From NCBI RefSeq assembly GCF_001687365.1, contig NZ_LGLV01000011.1:210855-274854 (forward strand): a stretch of 64,000 nt of DNA, in the 5' to 3' direction. The notes beneath the pieces are model-generated. The model did no database searches, was not told where the DNA came from, and saw only the letters and a program-made list of their open reading frames with translations. Shown here piece by piece: positions 1-8,676 of this stretch (position 1 is its first letter; the number at the start of each line of letters is the position of its first letter). Source of the DNA: Pararhizobium polonicum (GTDB lineage Bacteria; Pseudomonadota; Alphaproteobacteria; Rhizobiales; Rhizobiaceae). A program made the position numbers and the translations under genes.

Positions 1-1813
1 GCTCTATCGCTACACGCCGCTGCAGACCTCGTTTGGCTGCAACATGGTGGCGCTGAACGGCGGCAAGCCGGAGCAGATGACGCTGCTCGACATGCTGCGC
101 GCCTTCGTCGCCTTCCGCGAGGAAGTCATCAGCCGCCGCACCAAGTACCTGTTGCGCAAGGCGCGCGACCGGGCGCATGTGTTGGTCGGTCTTGCCATTG
201 CCGTTGCCAATATCGACGAAATCATCAAGCTGATCCGCGAAGCGCCGGATCCGGCGACCGCGCGCGAACAGTTGATGACGCGCCGCTGGCCGGCATCGGA
301 TGTCGAAGGCCTGATCCGTCTGATCGACGATCCGCGCCACCGGATCAACGAGGACCTGACCTACAATCTCTCGGAAGAGCAGGCCCGCGCGATCCTCGAG
401 CTGCGTCTGGCCCGCCTGACGGCACTGGGCCGCGACGAAATCGGCGACGAACTGAACAAGATCGGCGCCGAAATCAGCGACTATCTCGATATCCTGTCGT
501 CGCGCATCCGCATTATGACCATCGTCAAGGACGAGCTTGCAGCCGTTCGCGACGAATTCGGCACGCCGCGCCGCACCGTGATCGTCGAAGGCGGTCCGGA
601 CATGGACGACGAGGACCTGATTGCCCAGGAAGACATGGTCATCACCGTGTCCCATCTCGGCTATATCAAGCGCGTGCCGCTGACGACCTACCGGGCGCAG
701 CGCCGCGGCGGCAAGGGCCGCTCCGGCATGGCGACGCGCGACGAGGATTTCGTCACGCGCCTGTTCGTTGCCAATACCCACACGCCGATCCTGTTCTTCT
801 CGTCGCGTGGCATCGTCTACAAGGAAAAGGTCTGGCGTCTGCCGGTCGGCACGCCGCAATCGCGCGGCAAGGCGCTGATCAACATGCTGCCGCTGGAACC
901 GGGCGAGCGCATTACCACGATCATGCCGTTGCCCGAGGACGAAACGACGTGGGAAAACCTCGACGTGATGTTCTCGACCACCCGTGGCACGGTCCGCCGC
1001 AACAAGCTGTCGGACTTCGTCCAGGTCAACCGCAACGGCAAGATCGCCATGAAGCTCGAGGAGGAGGGCGACGAAATCCTTTCCGTCGAGACCTGCACCG
1101 AACATGACGATGTGCTTTTGACGACGGCGCTCGGCCAATGCATCCGCTTCTCGGTCGATGATGTGCGTGTCTTTGCCGGCCGCAACTCGATCGGCGTTCG
1201 CGGCATCACGCTGGGTGACGGCGACCGGATCATCTCGATGACCATCGTCGGTCATGTCGATGCCGAGCCCTGGGAACGTGCCGCCTACCTGAAGCGCGCT
1301 GCCGCCGAGCGGCGGGCTGCGACCGGCGAGGACGAGGAAATCGCTCTGGTTGGCGAGGAAGTGACCGAGGAAGGTCAGCTTGATGACGCTCGTTACGAAG
1401 AACTCAAGGCACGCGAACAGTTCGTGCTGACGGTCTCGGTCAAGGGCTTCGGCAAGCGCTCCTCCACCTATGACTTCCGTACCTCCGGCCGTGGCGGCAA
1501 GGGTATCCGCGCAACGGATACCTCCAAGACGGGCGAAATCGGCGAACTGGTCGCGGCCTTCCCGGTCGAGGACAAGGACCAGATCATGCTCGTCTCCGAT
1601 GGCGGCCAGCTGATCCGCGTTCCGGTTGGCGGCATCCGGCTTGCGAGCCGCGCCACCAAGGGCGTGACGATCTTCTCGACGGCCAAAGACGAAAAGGTCG
1701 TCTCGGTCGAGCGCATCAGCGAACCTGCCGAAGAGGACGAGGAAATCGCTGATGGAGCGGACCTGCCGGAGGGCGAGGCACCCGCCGAGCCGCCAGCGGC
1801 AACGGAAGAATAA
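1..1813 (+). CDS. gyrA: DNA gyrase subunit A, C-terminal part (5' end outside window)
   Basis: GyrA is the DNA-cleaving and DNA-wrapping subunit of the A2B2 gyrase that introduces negative supercoils. The reading frame is already open at base 2 (LYRYTPLQTSFGCN) before the first internal Met at 44, so the gene is truncated by the window edge. Visible parts are the end of the breakage-reunion domain, the coiled-coil region (about residues 40-150 of the visible part), then the C-terminal beta-pinwheel with the GyrA box (QRRGGKG) used for DNA wrapping. An acidic Glu/Asp-rich tail ends the protein, as in many alphaproteobacterial GyrA. A strong terminator follows directly. Nothing unusual is seen. 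Confidence 0.97.
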   Translation, partial: LYRYTPLQTSFGCNMVALNGGKPEQMTLLDMLRAFVAFREEVISRRTKYLLRKARDRAHVLVGLAIAVANIDEIIKLIREAPDPATAREQLMTRRWPASDVEGLIRLIDDPRHRINEDLTYNLSEEQARAILELRLARLTALGRDEIGDELNKIGAEISDYLDILSSRIRIMTIVKDELAAVRDEFGTPRRTVIVEGGPDMDDEDLIAQEDMVITVSHLGYIKRVPLTTYRAQRRGGKGRSGMATRDEDFVTRLFVANTHTPILFFSSRGIVYKEKVWRLPVGTPQSRGKALINMLPLEPGERITTIMPLPEDETTWENLDVMFSTTRGTVRRNKLSDFVQVNRNGKIAMKLEEEGDEILSVETCTEHDDVLLTTALGQCIRFSVDDVRVFAGRNSIGVRGITLGDGDRIISMTIVGHVDAEPWERAAYLKRAAAERRAATGEDEEIALVGEEVTEEGQLDDARYEELKAREQFVLTVSVKGFGKRSSTYDFRTSGRGGKGIRATDTSKTGEIGELVAAFPVEDKDQIMLVSDGGQLIRVPVGGIRLASRATKGVTIFSTAKDEKVVSVERISEPAEEDEEIADGADLPEGEAPAEPPAATEE

Positions 1814-1832
1814 GATCTTCCATCACACCATC

Positions 1833-1870
1833 AAAAGCCGGGCGGTTTGCATCGCCCGGCTTTTTCTTTT
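1833..1870 (+). terminator. Rho-independent terminator of gyrA
   Basis: A GC-rich stem (AAAAGCCGGGCG pairing with CGCCCGGCTTTT) with an 8-nt loop is followed by a T-rich run. It lies 20 bases after the gyrA stop codon. Confidence 0.9.
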
Positions 1871-1964
1871 GCAGTTGAATGTGCCCGCCCAAGAATGAAT
1901 CCTGCAGCTGGCCCGTTACAAGGATGATACCCGCATGGGTGACGGGCGAGGAATGGGGGATATC

Positions 1965-3458
1965 ATGGGGCGTTTGACGCGGCGCGCGCTGCTGGCTGGA
2001 GCATCGGCAGGTCTTGGTATCTATGCCGGGCGCACCCTGCTGGCGCCGACGAGTGCTTCAGGGCCGGTTTTTCCTGTGGCGATGACGCCCCAGAATGGCG
2101 GTATTCTCCTCAACGATGCCAGTGAACTGTCCCCGACTTCCGTTGCCAGACATATCACCGTCACCGCCGATCCCATGACGCAGACTGTCGAGACGATCCG
2201 TACGATGATGGCCGAGGCGCGCGATGCCGGCCAGCCTTTTGCAGCCAGCGCCGCGCGGCATTCCATGGGCGGCCAGAGTCTGGCAAGGGACGGCACGGTG
2301 CTGACGCTGGATCAGCAATGGCTGGAGGCCGACACTGCCGCCAAAACCTATCGCGTCGCCGCCGGCACACGGTGGTCCACCGTCATCGCCAGGCTCGACG
2401 CCATCGGCTTTTCGCCGGCGGTCATGCAGTCCAACAACGATTTCGGCGTTGCCAGCACCTATTCGGTCAATGCCCATGGCTGGCCGGTGCGGTTCAGCGG
2501 CTGCGGCAGCACCGTGCGGTCGGTGAAGATGCTGTTGTCCGACGGGACGTTCGTCACCTGCTCGCGCAGCGAAAACGCAGCACTTTTTCAGCATGCCATG
2601 GGCGGCTACGGCCTGATCGGCGTCATCACCGAACTCGAACTCGACATGGTGCCGAACAGCCGCCTCAACCCGACATTCGAGCGCGTCTCCGGCACCGATC
2701 TGGGCGAGACATTTGCACGGATGCTGGACGCGGATCCGTCGATCCAGATGGCCTATGGCCGGCTGGATGTCTCGCTCGACCGGTTCTTCGAGGATGGTCT
2801 GCTGATCTCCTATCGGCCGGCGGCGGACCAGTCCGATATTCCCGCGGCGACCGGTTCGGGTTTCATCAGCCGGATTTCGCGGGAAATCTTCCGCCGTCAG
2901 GTGGGCTCCGACTGGATGAAGCATACACGTTGGTGGACTGAAACGTCGCTAGGGCCGTCGATCGCGGGCGAGGCGACGCGCAACAGCCTGATGAACGAGC
3001 CCGTCGTTACCCTTGACGACCTCGATCCGCTGCGCACCGATATCCTGCACGAATATTTCGTCGCACCATCGCGCTTTGCCGAATTCGTTGCGCTCTGCCG
3101 GGATGTCATTCCGGCGTCGTTCCAGCAACTGCTGAACGTGACGCTACGTTACGTCGATACCGATCGCGACAGCGTGCTTGCTTATGCCTCCGAGCCGCGC
3201 ATCGCCGCCGTCATGCTGTTTTCGCAGGAAAAGACGGTGCGTGGTGAGGAAGACATGGCCCGCATGACCCGAGAACTGATCGAGCGGGTGCTGGCCATCG
3301 GCGGGACCTATTATCTGCCATACCGTCCGCATGCCTCGGTCGAGCAACTCGCCCGCGCCTATCCCCGCGCCGCCGCCTTTGCCGCCCAAAAGCGGGAAAT
3401 CGACAAGGGGCTTCTTTTCCGCAATCATTTGTGGGACGCCTATCTCGGCAATCTATGA
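1965..3458 (+). CDS. Tat-exported FAD-linked oxidase (aldonolactone-oxidase-like)
   Basis: The central part resembles FAD-binding type 4 (PCMH/VAO) oxidases: a GQS-type segment (SMGGQSLARDG), then a GGYGLIGVITEL segment, as in D-arabinono-1,4-lactone and L-gulonolactone oxidase relatives. Such enzymes oxidise alcohol or lactone groups with O2 or another acceptor; the substrate is unknown. The N-terminus carries a twin-arginine-like signal (LTRRALLAGASAG), which suggests export of the folded flavoprotein. Three in-frame ATGs exist (1935, 1953, 1965); 1965 is preferred because GGGGGA sits 5-6 bases upstream and the Tat signal starts there. It is the first gene of a four-gene unit: the next gene starts inside its stop codon (ATGA). 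Confidence 0.78.
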   Translation: MGRLTRRALLAGASAGLGIYAGRTLLAPTSASGPVFPVAMTPQNGGILLNDASELSPTSVARHITVTADPMTQTVETIRTMMAEARDAGQPFAASAARHSMGGQSLARDGTVLTLDQQWLEADTAAKTYRVAAGTRWSTVIARLDAIGFSPAVMQSNNDFGVASTYSVNAHGWPVRFSGCGSTVRSVKMLLSDGTFVTCSRSENAALFQHAMGGYGLIGVITELELDMVPNSRLNPTFERVSGTDLGETFARMLDADPSIQMAYGRLDVSLDRFFEDGLLISYRPAADQSDIPAATGSGFISRISREIFRRQVGSDWMKHTRWWTETSLGPSIAGEATRNSLMNEPVVTLDDLDPLRTDILHEYFVAPSRFAEFVALCRDVIPASFQQLLNVTLRYVDTDRDSVLAYASEPRIAAVMLFSQEKTVRGEEDMARMTRELIERVLAIGGTYYLPYRPHASVEQLARAYPRAAAFAAQKREIDKGLLFRNHLWDAYLGNL

Positions 3459-3877
3459 AAGGATCGTTCGTGGGGAAATTGCGCATCATCGCCGCCTGCT
3501 ATGCCATCGCGCTTCTGGGGGCCGCATCGCTCAACTATATACCCGGATTGACCGACGATCAGGGCAGGGCCTTCGGCATCTTCGCCCTCGATATCTACGA
3601 TGACAGCCTGCATGTCGCGTCGGCGGCCTGGGCGGCGATTGCGGCATGGCTGTCGAACCGGGCGGCGAAAAACTTCCTCCTCTATTTCGGCGTTTTGTAT
3701 TTCGGCGACGGTCTGCTCGGCCTGATCACCGGCTCCGGCTATCTTGACCTAGGCATTATCAACTACGGCATCCAGGACCTGCCGTTCGGCTTCAAGATTC
3801 TGGCCAATCTGCCGCATCTGGCTCTGGGTGGTTTCGCCGTTCTGTCGGTGTTCCTGTTCGGCAAAGAGGCGGCTTGA
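3455..3877 (+). CDS. Small integral membrane protein (about 140 aa), unknown
   Basis: It starts with an ATG overlapping the stop of the flavin oxidase by four bases (ATGA), so translation is probably coupled. The product has about four hydrophobic segments: near the N-terminus (IIAACYAIALLGAA), around VASAAWAAIAAWL, around NFLLYFGVLYFGDGLLGLI, and at the C-terminus (LPHLALGGFAVLSVFLF). No catalytic motif is seen. It resembles small DUF4383-type membrane proteins in size and layout, but I cannot assign a family firmly. Its position suggests a membrane partner of the oxidase or of the following protein. Confidence 0.75.
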   Translation: MKGSFVGKLRIIAACYAIALLGAASLNYIPGLTDDQGRAFGIFALDIYDDSLHVASAAWAAIAAWLSNRAAKNFLLYFGVLYFGDGLLGLITGSGYLDLGIINYGIQDLPFGFKILANLPHLALGGFAVLSVFLFGKEAA

Positions 3878-4953
3878 TGCGAGTGGTGTGGAAGCTCCTC
3901 AAGTGGAGCCTTGCGGCAATCCTGCTGGTGGTTCTGCTGCTGCTCAGCCCCGTCGCCTATATCGAGGCATTCTGTCATGGCGAGCGCAAGGAGGATCCGT
4001 ACACGCCACTGATCACGGACGCTGCCTTTCAGCGGCGCGAGGCCAATACGTTTCTGACCTATCCGGAGTGGCACATCGTCTATGCCTATGACGGACTGGC
4101 CGAGACGCTGAAGACCGGCGACGAATATGCCTTCGACTATCTGTCCAGTATCCGCGGTTTCTGGACATCGACCTGCGCACTGACGAAAGTCGCCGATGCG
4201 CATGGCGGCGCCGATTCCGCGACGCGCATGACCATCCACACGATTGGTGTCAGCTTCACCCTCGAAATGGCGCTGAAGGCTGCCTATGAGGAGACGATCG
4301 GCCGCCTGACGGCACTGCTGCGCGGTGAGAACAAGACACCGCAGGATCAGGTGGCTGCGGGCATGGCGGTCGAATATGCCGCCTTCCTGCGCCAGACGCC
4401 GTGGTACATGTATCCCTTCGGCGATCAGGTCGAAAAACTTCAGGATGCGCCGGTGACCGACCCGGTTCGCGGCTGGGAGCGCCGCTTTGCTCTGGGTACG
4501 GAATGGCGGGCGAAGGTGCTGTACGCTGGCATGATCGCCAACGCCGTTGCCGGTACGACGGGTGCTGCCCAGCTTGAAATCCGCAGCATCGTCAGCGGTT
4601 TGCCCGCAGCTGAACTGGCAGCCATCGCCGGTGTGACGGTGATCGGCGAGAACGGCGGCGATATCGAGATACAAACGCCGCGCTACGACCTGTTCACCCG
4701 GATACTGGTGGAAATTGCCGAAAAGGGCGGCGCGATCCGGGAAATTGCCGGCAATGACGATATCATGGTGTCCGTCACGGAAAAGCCGGATCAAAGGTCT
4801 CCGGAACGGCCCGGAACCGAAATCGCCCGGATCAATCGGGAGGGCTTTGACGGCAGCCGGGTGCTGATTGCCCTGAAGGTGACCGAGCTTGCGGCCCTGT
4901 TGCGGGTAGCACCTTTGGCCGATCCGGGGCTCGAACATGTCTTTGATTACTAA
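3877..4953 (+). CDS. Membrane-anchored conserved protein of unknown function (358 aa)
   Basis: The ATG overlaps the previous stop by one base (TGATG). A TTG three bases upstream is in frame but less likely. Residues 5-30 form one hydrophobic anchor (KLLKWSLAAILLVVLLLLSP); the rest is a soluble domain, probably periplasmic. It begins with an aromatic-rich segment (TYPEWHIVYAYDG) and carries the signature-like stretch FLRQTPWYMYPFG in the middle. I know of similar conserved hypothetical proteins in other proteobacteria but no characterised function. It is the third gene of the coupled unit and overlaps the fourth by 17 bases. Confidence 0.75.
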   Translation: MRVVWKLLKWSLAAILLVVLLLLSPVAYIEAFCHGERKEDPYTPLITDAAFQRREANTFLTYPEWHIVYAYDGLAETLKTGDEYAFDYLSSIRGFWTSTCALTKVADAHGGADSATRMTIHTIGVSFTLEMALKAAYEETIGRLTALLRGENKTPQDQVAAGMAVEYAAFLRQTPWYMYPFGDQVEKLQDAPVTDPVRGWERRFALGTEWRAKVLYAGMIANAVAGTTGAAQLEIRSIVSGLPAAELAAIAGVTVIGENGGDIEIQTPRYDLFTRILVEIAEKGGAIREIAGNDDIMVSVTEKPDQRSPERPGTEIARINREGFDGSRVLIALKVTELAALLRVAPLADPGLEHVFDY

Positions 4954-5242
4954 ACCGGCCAAAGCAATCGTGACGGCCGTGGCGCTGGTTTTCCTCTGGT
5001 ATGCCGCGATGGCCGGGCTGTTCAGGCTTTCCGAACAGGCGCCGGGCGCTCTGGTGCTGTTTCCGGACCGATACCTGTCCGCGCAAGACCTGCCCAAAGG
5101 TATCTCCATTCTGAAATGGAACCGGTTCTTCGCCATTCTTGCCAGCGACGATGCCGGTTATGTCCGCGCGCTCTATGCAGCCGGTTTCCCCCTGGTCTTT
5201 CCGGCCAGAAGCAGCGGCTGTCTCAGCTATCGCGGACGATAA
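4937..5242 (+). CDS. Small membrane-anchored protein (101 aa), unknown
   Basis: The start lies 17 bases inside the preceding gene, in another frame, implying translational coupling. There is one N-terminal hydrophobic segment (AIVTAVALVFLWYAAMAGLF), then a short soluble tail with a Cys near the C-terminus (SSGCLSYRGR). It is the last gene of the four-gene unit; a terminator follows within 20 bases. The tail segment FPDRYLSAQDLPKGI has no motif I recognise. The antisense frames here are long but are shadows. Confidence 0.68.
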   Translation: MSLITKPAKAIVTAVALVFLWYAAMAGLFRLSEQAPGALVLFPDRYLSAQDLPKGISILKWNRFFAILASDDAGYVRALYAAGFPLVFPARSSGCLSYRGR

Positions 5243-5259
5243 GCCTTTTCAGGACAAAG

Positions 5260-5296
5260 AAAAACCGGACTGGCAGGGGAACCGTCCGGCTTTTAT
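5260..5296 (+). terminator. Rho-independent terminator closing the flavin-oxidase unit
   Basis: AAAAACCGGAC pairs with GTCCGGCTTTT (one G-T pair) across a 13-nt loop, with a T run on the 3' side. It lies directly after the stop of the 101-residue protein. Confidence 0.82.
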
Positions 5297-5348
5297 GTCA
5301 GCGGGCACTGGAGGTTGCCGCTGTCGGGAGTTCTGATGATCGCGCGTG

Positions 5349-5489
5349 TTACACGCTGAAACCGCCGGTATCGCGATCGGTTGTCTTCATCGCACTGTGA
5401 TCGCGCTGAAGTTCGAAAATGGATTTGGAAAACTCGACGAGGAACACAATACTAATCACTGCCGATATGAGCATCATGGTGATGGCCAT
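5349..5489 (-). CDS. Very small membrane protein (46 aa)
   Basis: On the minus strand an ATG at 5489 is preceded by AGAAGGA about eight bases upstream. The product starts MAITMMLISAVISIVFLVEF and ends with a charged tail (DRDTGGFSV). One transmembrane helix (residues 3-20) is followed by a hydrophilic tail, the layout of accessory subunits and regulators such as KdpF or CydX, though no family is recognised. It starts 13 bases after the stop of the 40-residue membrane protein, so the two are probably co-transcribed. Confidence 0.55.
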   Translation of the reverse strand: MAITMMLISAVISIVFLVEFSKSIFELQRDHSAMKTTDRDTGGFSV

Positions 5490-5502
5490 TGCAGGCGTCC
5501 TT

Positions 5503-5625
5503 CTACTTTAACAGATGATCGCGGGTGAGCCCGGAGCGGTCGTTGCGCGCTTCGTTTCTGATTGCGTTTGCCGTTGCAAAAAGCATGACAAAAAACATGG
5601 TCATCGAAAGAAGAATAAGTACCAT
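5503..5625 (-). CDS. Very small membrane protein (40 aa)
   Basis: On the minus strand the ATG at 5625 follows GAAGGGA about eight bases upstream. The product begins MVLILLSMTMFFVMLFATAN, one hydrophobic helix, then a charged tail (RNEARNDRSGLTRDHLLK). It is followed after 13 bases by the 46-residue membrane protein. Two independent good ribosome-binding sites and the same one-helix-plus-charged-tail plan argue that both are real. Function unknown. Confidence 0.55.
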   Translation of the reverse strand: MVLILLSMTMFFVMLFATANAIRNEARNDRSGLTRDHLLK

Positions 5626-5849
5626 AGCTGCTATCCCTTCAGCTCAGAAACGGCCACATTGGCAAAAAGTTCCGTTCTGTACTTCGCAAGATAAGAAATT
5701 TTCTTTGAAGCGACCTTGAACGTACCCTTCATTTAGCGTTCATCCAGTTCCGCCGCTGTTTCCAAGGGAACATGGTCGCAGGGACAAGCCGCTCCCTTGC
5801 GATTGCACGCGGTCCGTGACAAAAGGCTTCGAAACGGAAAACAGGCGCG

Positions 5850-6344
5850 ATGACCACTGCTTTTTACCCGGGCTCCTTCGACCCCATGACAAACGGCCAT
5901 CTCGATGTGCTCGTGCAGTCACTGAACGTGGCACCGACGGTTATCGTCGCGATCGGCATCCATCCGGGCAAGACGCCGCTGTTTTCCTTCGAGGAGCGCG
6001 CAGCCCTCATTCGCCAGTCGCTCAGCGAATTTCTTCCGGAAAGAGCCGGCGATATCTCGGTCGTCTCGTTCGACAATCTGGTGGTCGATGCCGCGCGGCA
6101 GCATGGCGCCTCCTTGCTGGTGCGCGGGCTGCGTGACGGCACGGACCTCGATTATGAAATGCAGATGGCGGGCATGAACCGGCAGATGGCGCCCGATATC
6201 CAGACCCTGTTTCTACCGGCCGGAACGGCATCGCGGCCCATTACCGCCACATTGGTCCGCCAGATCGCGGCCATGGGCGGTGACGTCAGCGCCTTCGTGC
6301 CGAAAGCCGTTCACCAGGCACTCAGCGCAAAACGCAAGTCCTGA
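5850..6344 (+). CDS. coaD: Phosphopantetheine adenylyltransferase
   Basis: CoaD transfers an adenylyl group from ATP to 4'-phosphopantetheine, the penultimate step of coenzyme A synthesis, in the cytosol. At 164 residues it is the usual family length. The nucleotidyltransferase motif TxGH-like PMTNGHLD is at residues 12-19, and the second motif ([14 protein letters not shown]) lies near residue 90, with the ISATLVR-like segment ([10 protein letters not shown]) further on. It is followed 30 bases later by a cyclophilin gene, an order common in rhizobia. Confidence 0.96.
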   Translation: MTTAFYPGSFDPMTNGHLDVLVQSLNVAPTVIVAIGIHPGKTPLFSFEERAALIRQSLSEFLPERAGDISVVSFDNLVVDAARQHGASLLVRGLRDGTDLDYEMQMAGMNRQMAPDIQTLFLPAGTASRPITATLVRQIAAMGGDVSAFVPKAVHQALSAKRKS

Positions 6345-6374
6345 CGCGTTCATTTCATCTTCACGGGAGCTATC

Positions 6375-6944
6375 ATGAAAATCCTCCAACTCGCTTTCGC
6401 AGGCGCCGTTGTCCTCGCATCCCTGACCGGCAATGCCTTTGCCCAGGCCAAGGAATACATCACCATCACGCTGAAGGACGGACCTGTCGTCATCGAGCTT
6501 CTGCCGGATGTGGCGCCGAAGCATGTTGCGCGCATCAAGGAACTGGCGGAAGCCGGCGAATACAACAATGTCGCCTTCCACCGCGTCATCCCGGGCTTCA
6601 TGGCCCAGACCGGCGACGTCCAGTACGGCAATATGGAAAAGGACTTCAAGCCGGAGATGGCCGGCATGGGCGGCTCGTCCAAGCCGAATGTCGAAGCTGA
6701 ATTCTCCAAGGTTCCGTTTGCGCGTGGCACGGTCGGCATGGCCCGCAGCCAGGATCCGAACTCTGCCAATTCGCAGTTCTTCATCATGTTCGCGCCCGGC
6801 GATTTCCTCAACGGCCAGTACACCGTCGTCGGCCAGGTTGTCGAAGGCATGGAGAATGTCGACAAGATCAAGAAGGGCGATGAAGCCAACAACGGTTCCG
6901 TCACCGATCCCGACCGCATGATCAGCGTCAAGGTCGGCAAGTAA
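6375..6944 (+). CDS. ppiA: Periplasmic cyclophilin-type peptidylprolyl isomerase
   Basis: It catalyses cis-trans isomerisation of prolyl bonds in exported proteins. The 189-residue product starts with a signal peptide (ILQLAFAGAVVLASLTGNAFAQA), so it acts outside the cytoplasm. The cyclophilin core shows FHRVIPGFMAQTGD and SQFFIMF. RBS-like GGGAGC precedes the ATG. It is paired with a cytosolic paralogue 45 bases downstream; the two share most core motifs and look like an old tandem duplication. Confidence 0.93.
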   Translation: MKILQLAFAGAVVLASLTGNAFAQAKEYITITLKDGPVVIELLPDVAPKHVARIKELAEAGEYNNVAFHRVIPGFMAQTGDVQYGNMEKDFKPEMAGMGGSSKPNVEAEFSKVPFARGTVGMARSQDPNSANSQFFIMFAPGDFLNGQYTVVGQVVEGMENVDKIKKGDEANNGSVTDPDRMISVKVGK

Positions 6945-6989
6945 CAACCGCTTTAAACACGCACGTTATAAAACAAGAAGGAGAAAGCC

Positions 6990-7499
6990 ATGGCCGAGAT
7001 CAAGGATCCGGAAAACACCATCATCATGGAAACCACCAAGGGGCAGGTCGTCATCCAGCTTCTGCCGGACCTGGCGCCGGGCCATGTTGCCCGCATCAAG
7101 GAACTGTGCGCCGAAGGTGCCTATGACGGCGTCGTGTTCCACCGCGTTATCGATGACTTCATGGCGCAGACCGGCGACGTGCAGTTCGGCAAGACGGGCG
7201 GCAAGGACTTCAACCCGGCCCGCGCCGGCATGGGCGGCTCTTCCAAGCCGGACCTCAAGGCTGAATTCTCCAATGTCAGCCATGTGCGCGGCACGTGCTC
7301 CATGGCCCGCAGCCAGATGCCGAACTCGGCCAATTCGCAGTTCTTCATCTGCTTCACCGACAGCCCGTGGCTGAACAAGCAGTATTCCGTCTGGGGCCAG
7401 GTCATCTCCGGCATGGACAATGTCGACAAGATCAAGAAGGGCGAGCCCGTCAAGGATCCCGACAGCATCGTTTCGATGAAACTTGCCGCCAACGCCTAA
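6990..7499 (+). CDS. ppiB: Cytosolic cyclophilin-type peptidylprolyl isomerase
   Basis: A 169-residue cyclophilin without a signal peptide, so cytosolic. Core motifs are FHRVIDDFMAQTGD and NSQFFICF. AAGGAG lies seven to nine bases before the ATG. It follows the secreted paralogue and ends in a hairpin terminator before queA. Confidence 0.94.
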   Translation: MAEIKDPENTIIMETTKGQVVIQLLPDLAPGHVARIKELCAEGAYDGVVFHRVIDDFMAQTGDVQFGKTGGKDFNPARAGMGGSSKPDLKAEFSNVSHVRGTCSMARSQMPNSANSQFFICFTDSPWLNKQYSVWGQVISGMDNVDKIKKGEPVKDPDSIVSMKLAANA

Positions 7500-7513
7500 T
7501 TCAGGCTATTGCC

Positions 7514-7554
7514 AAAACCCGTCCCGCTGCCTTGAAGGGCGCCGGGGCGGGTTT
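7514..7554 (+). terminator. Hairpin terminator between ppiB and queA
   Basis: AAACCCGTCCCG pairs with CGGGGCGGGTTT (one G-T pair) about 15 bases after ppiB. The T run is short, so it may be weak or leaky. Confidence 0.55.
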
Positions 7555-7575
7555 GCCGTTTAAAGAAGATTTCTG

Positions 7576-8676
7576 ATGCGCGTCGATCTGTTCGATTTCG
7601 ATCTCCCCGAGGACAATATCGCGCTGCGGCCAGCCAGCCCGCGCGACAGCGCACGTCTGCTTGTCGTCCAGCCACAGTCGGACGAGCCGCTGTCGGATCA
7701 TGGCGTCATGGACCTGCCGTCTTTCCTGCGTCCCGGCGACGCGCTTGTTTTCAACGACACGAAGGTCATTCCCGCCCAGCTCGAGGGCCTGCGCAGACGC
7801 GGTGAGGACGTGGTGACCGAGGTGTCGCTGACGCTGCACATGCGTACCGCGCCCGACCGCTGGAAGGCGTTTGCACGCCCGGCCAAACGCCTGAAGCCCG
7901 GCGACCGTATCGAATTCGGCCACGGCTCGAACACCTGCCTGATGGGCTCTCTCGATGCGACGGTCGAGGAGAAGGGCGAGGCGGGCGAGGTGACCTTGCG
8001 CTTTGATCTCTCCGGCCCGGCGCTGGACGAGGCGATCCTTGCTGTCGGCCATATCCCGCTGCCGCCCTATATCGCTTCCAAGCGGCCGGAGGACGAGAAG
8101 GACCGCACCGACTACCAGACGGTTTACGCCCGCGAACAGGGTGCCGTGGCGGCGCCTACCGCGGGCCTGCATTTTACCGATCGTCTCTTCGCGGCCCTGG
8201 ATGCGCTTGGCGTCGAGCGCCATTTCGTTACCCTGCATGTCGGTGCGGGCACGTTCCTGCCGATGAAGGTGGATGATACCGACGACCATGTCATGCATCA
8301 GGAGATCGGCCATGTCAGCGCCGAGGCTGCCGAGCGGCTGAACGCGGTGAGGGCGAGGGGCGGGCGCATCGTCTGTGTCGGCACCACCTCGCTGCGGCTG
8401 ATCGAGAGCGCTGCCGAGGAGAATGGCGATATCCGTCCCTGGTCCGGACCGACCGGCATCTTCATCACGCCGGGCTATCGTTTCCGCGCCGTCGATATGC
8501 TGATGACCAATTTTCACCTGCCGAAGTCGACGCTGTTCATGCTCGTCTCGGCCTTCAGCGGCATGGAGACGATGCGGCGCGCTTACGCGCATGCGATCGA
8601 AACCGGCTACCGCTTCTATTCCTACGGCGATTCCAGCCTGCTGTTCCGGGACGCCCCCATGAGCGAGACATTATGA
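7576..8676 (+). CDS. queA: S-adenosylmethionine:tRNA ribosyltransferase-isomerase
   Basis: QueA moves the ribosyl group of SAM onto preQ1 in tRNA to make epoxyqueuosine. It has 366 residues, close to family length. Visible family segments are the N-terminal [30 protein letters not shown], the central PTAGLHFT, and the C-terminal [13 protein letters not shown]. It overlaps tgt by four bases (ATGA), fitting the two consecutive queuosine enzymes. Confidence 0.96.
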   Translation: MRVDLFDFDLPEDNIALRPASPRDSARLLVVQPQSDEPLSDHGVMDLPSFLRPGDALVFNDTKVIPAQLEGLRRRGEDVVTEVSLTLHMRTAPDRWKAFARPAKRLKPGDRIEFGHGSNTCLMGSLDATVEEKGEAGEVTLRFDLSGPALDEAILAVGHIPLPPYIASKRPEDEKDRTDYQTVYAREQGAVAAPTAGLHFTDRLFAALDALGVERHFVTLHVGAGTFLPMKVDDTDDHVMHQEIGHVSAEAAERLNAVRARGGRIVCVGTTSLRLIESAAEENGDIRPWSGPTGIFITPGYRFRAVDMLMTNFHLPKSTLFMLVSAFSGMETMRRAYAHAIETGYRFYSYGDSSLLFRDAPMSETL

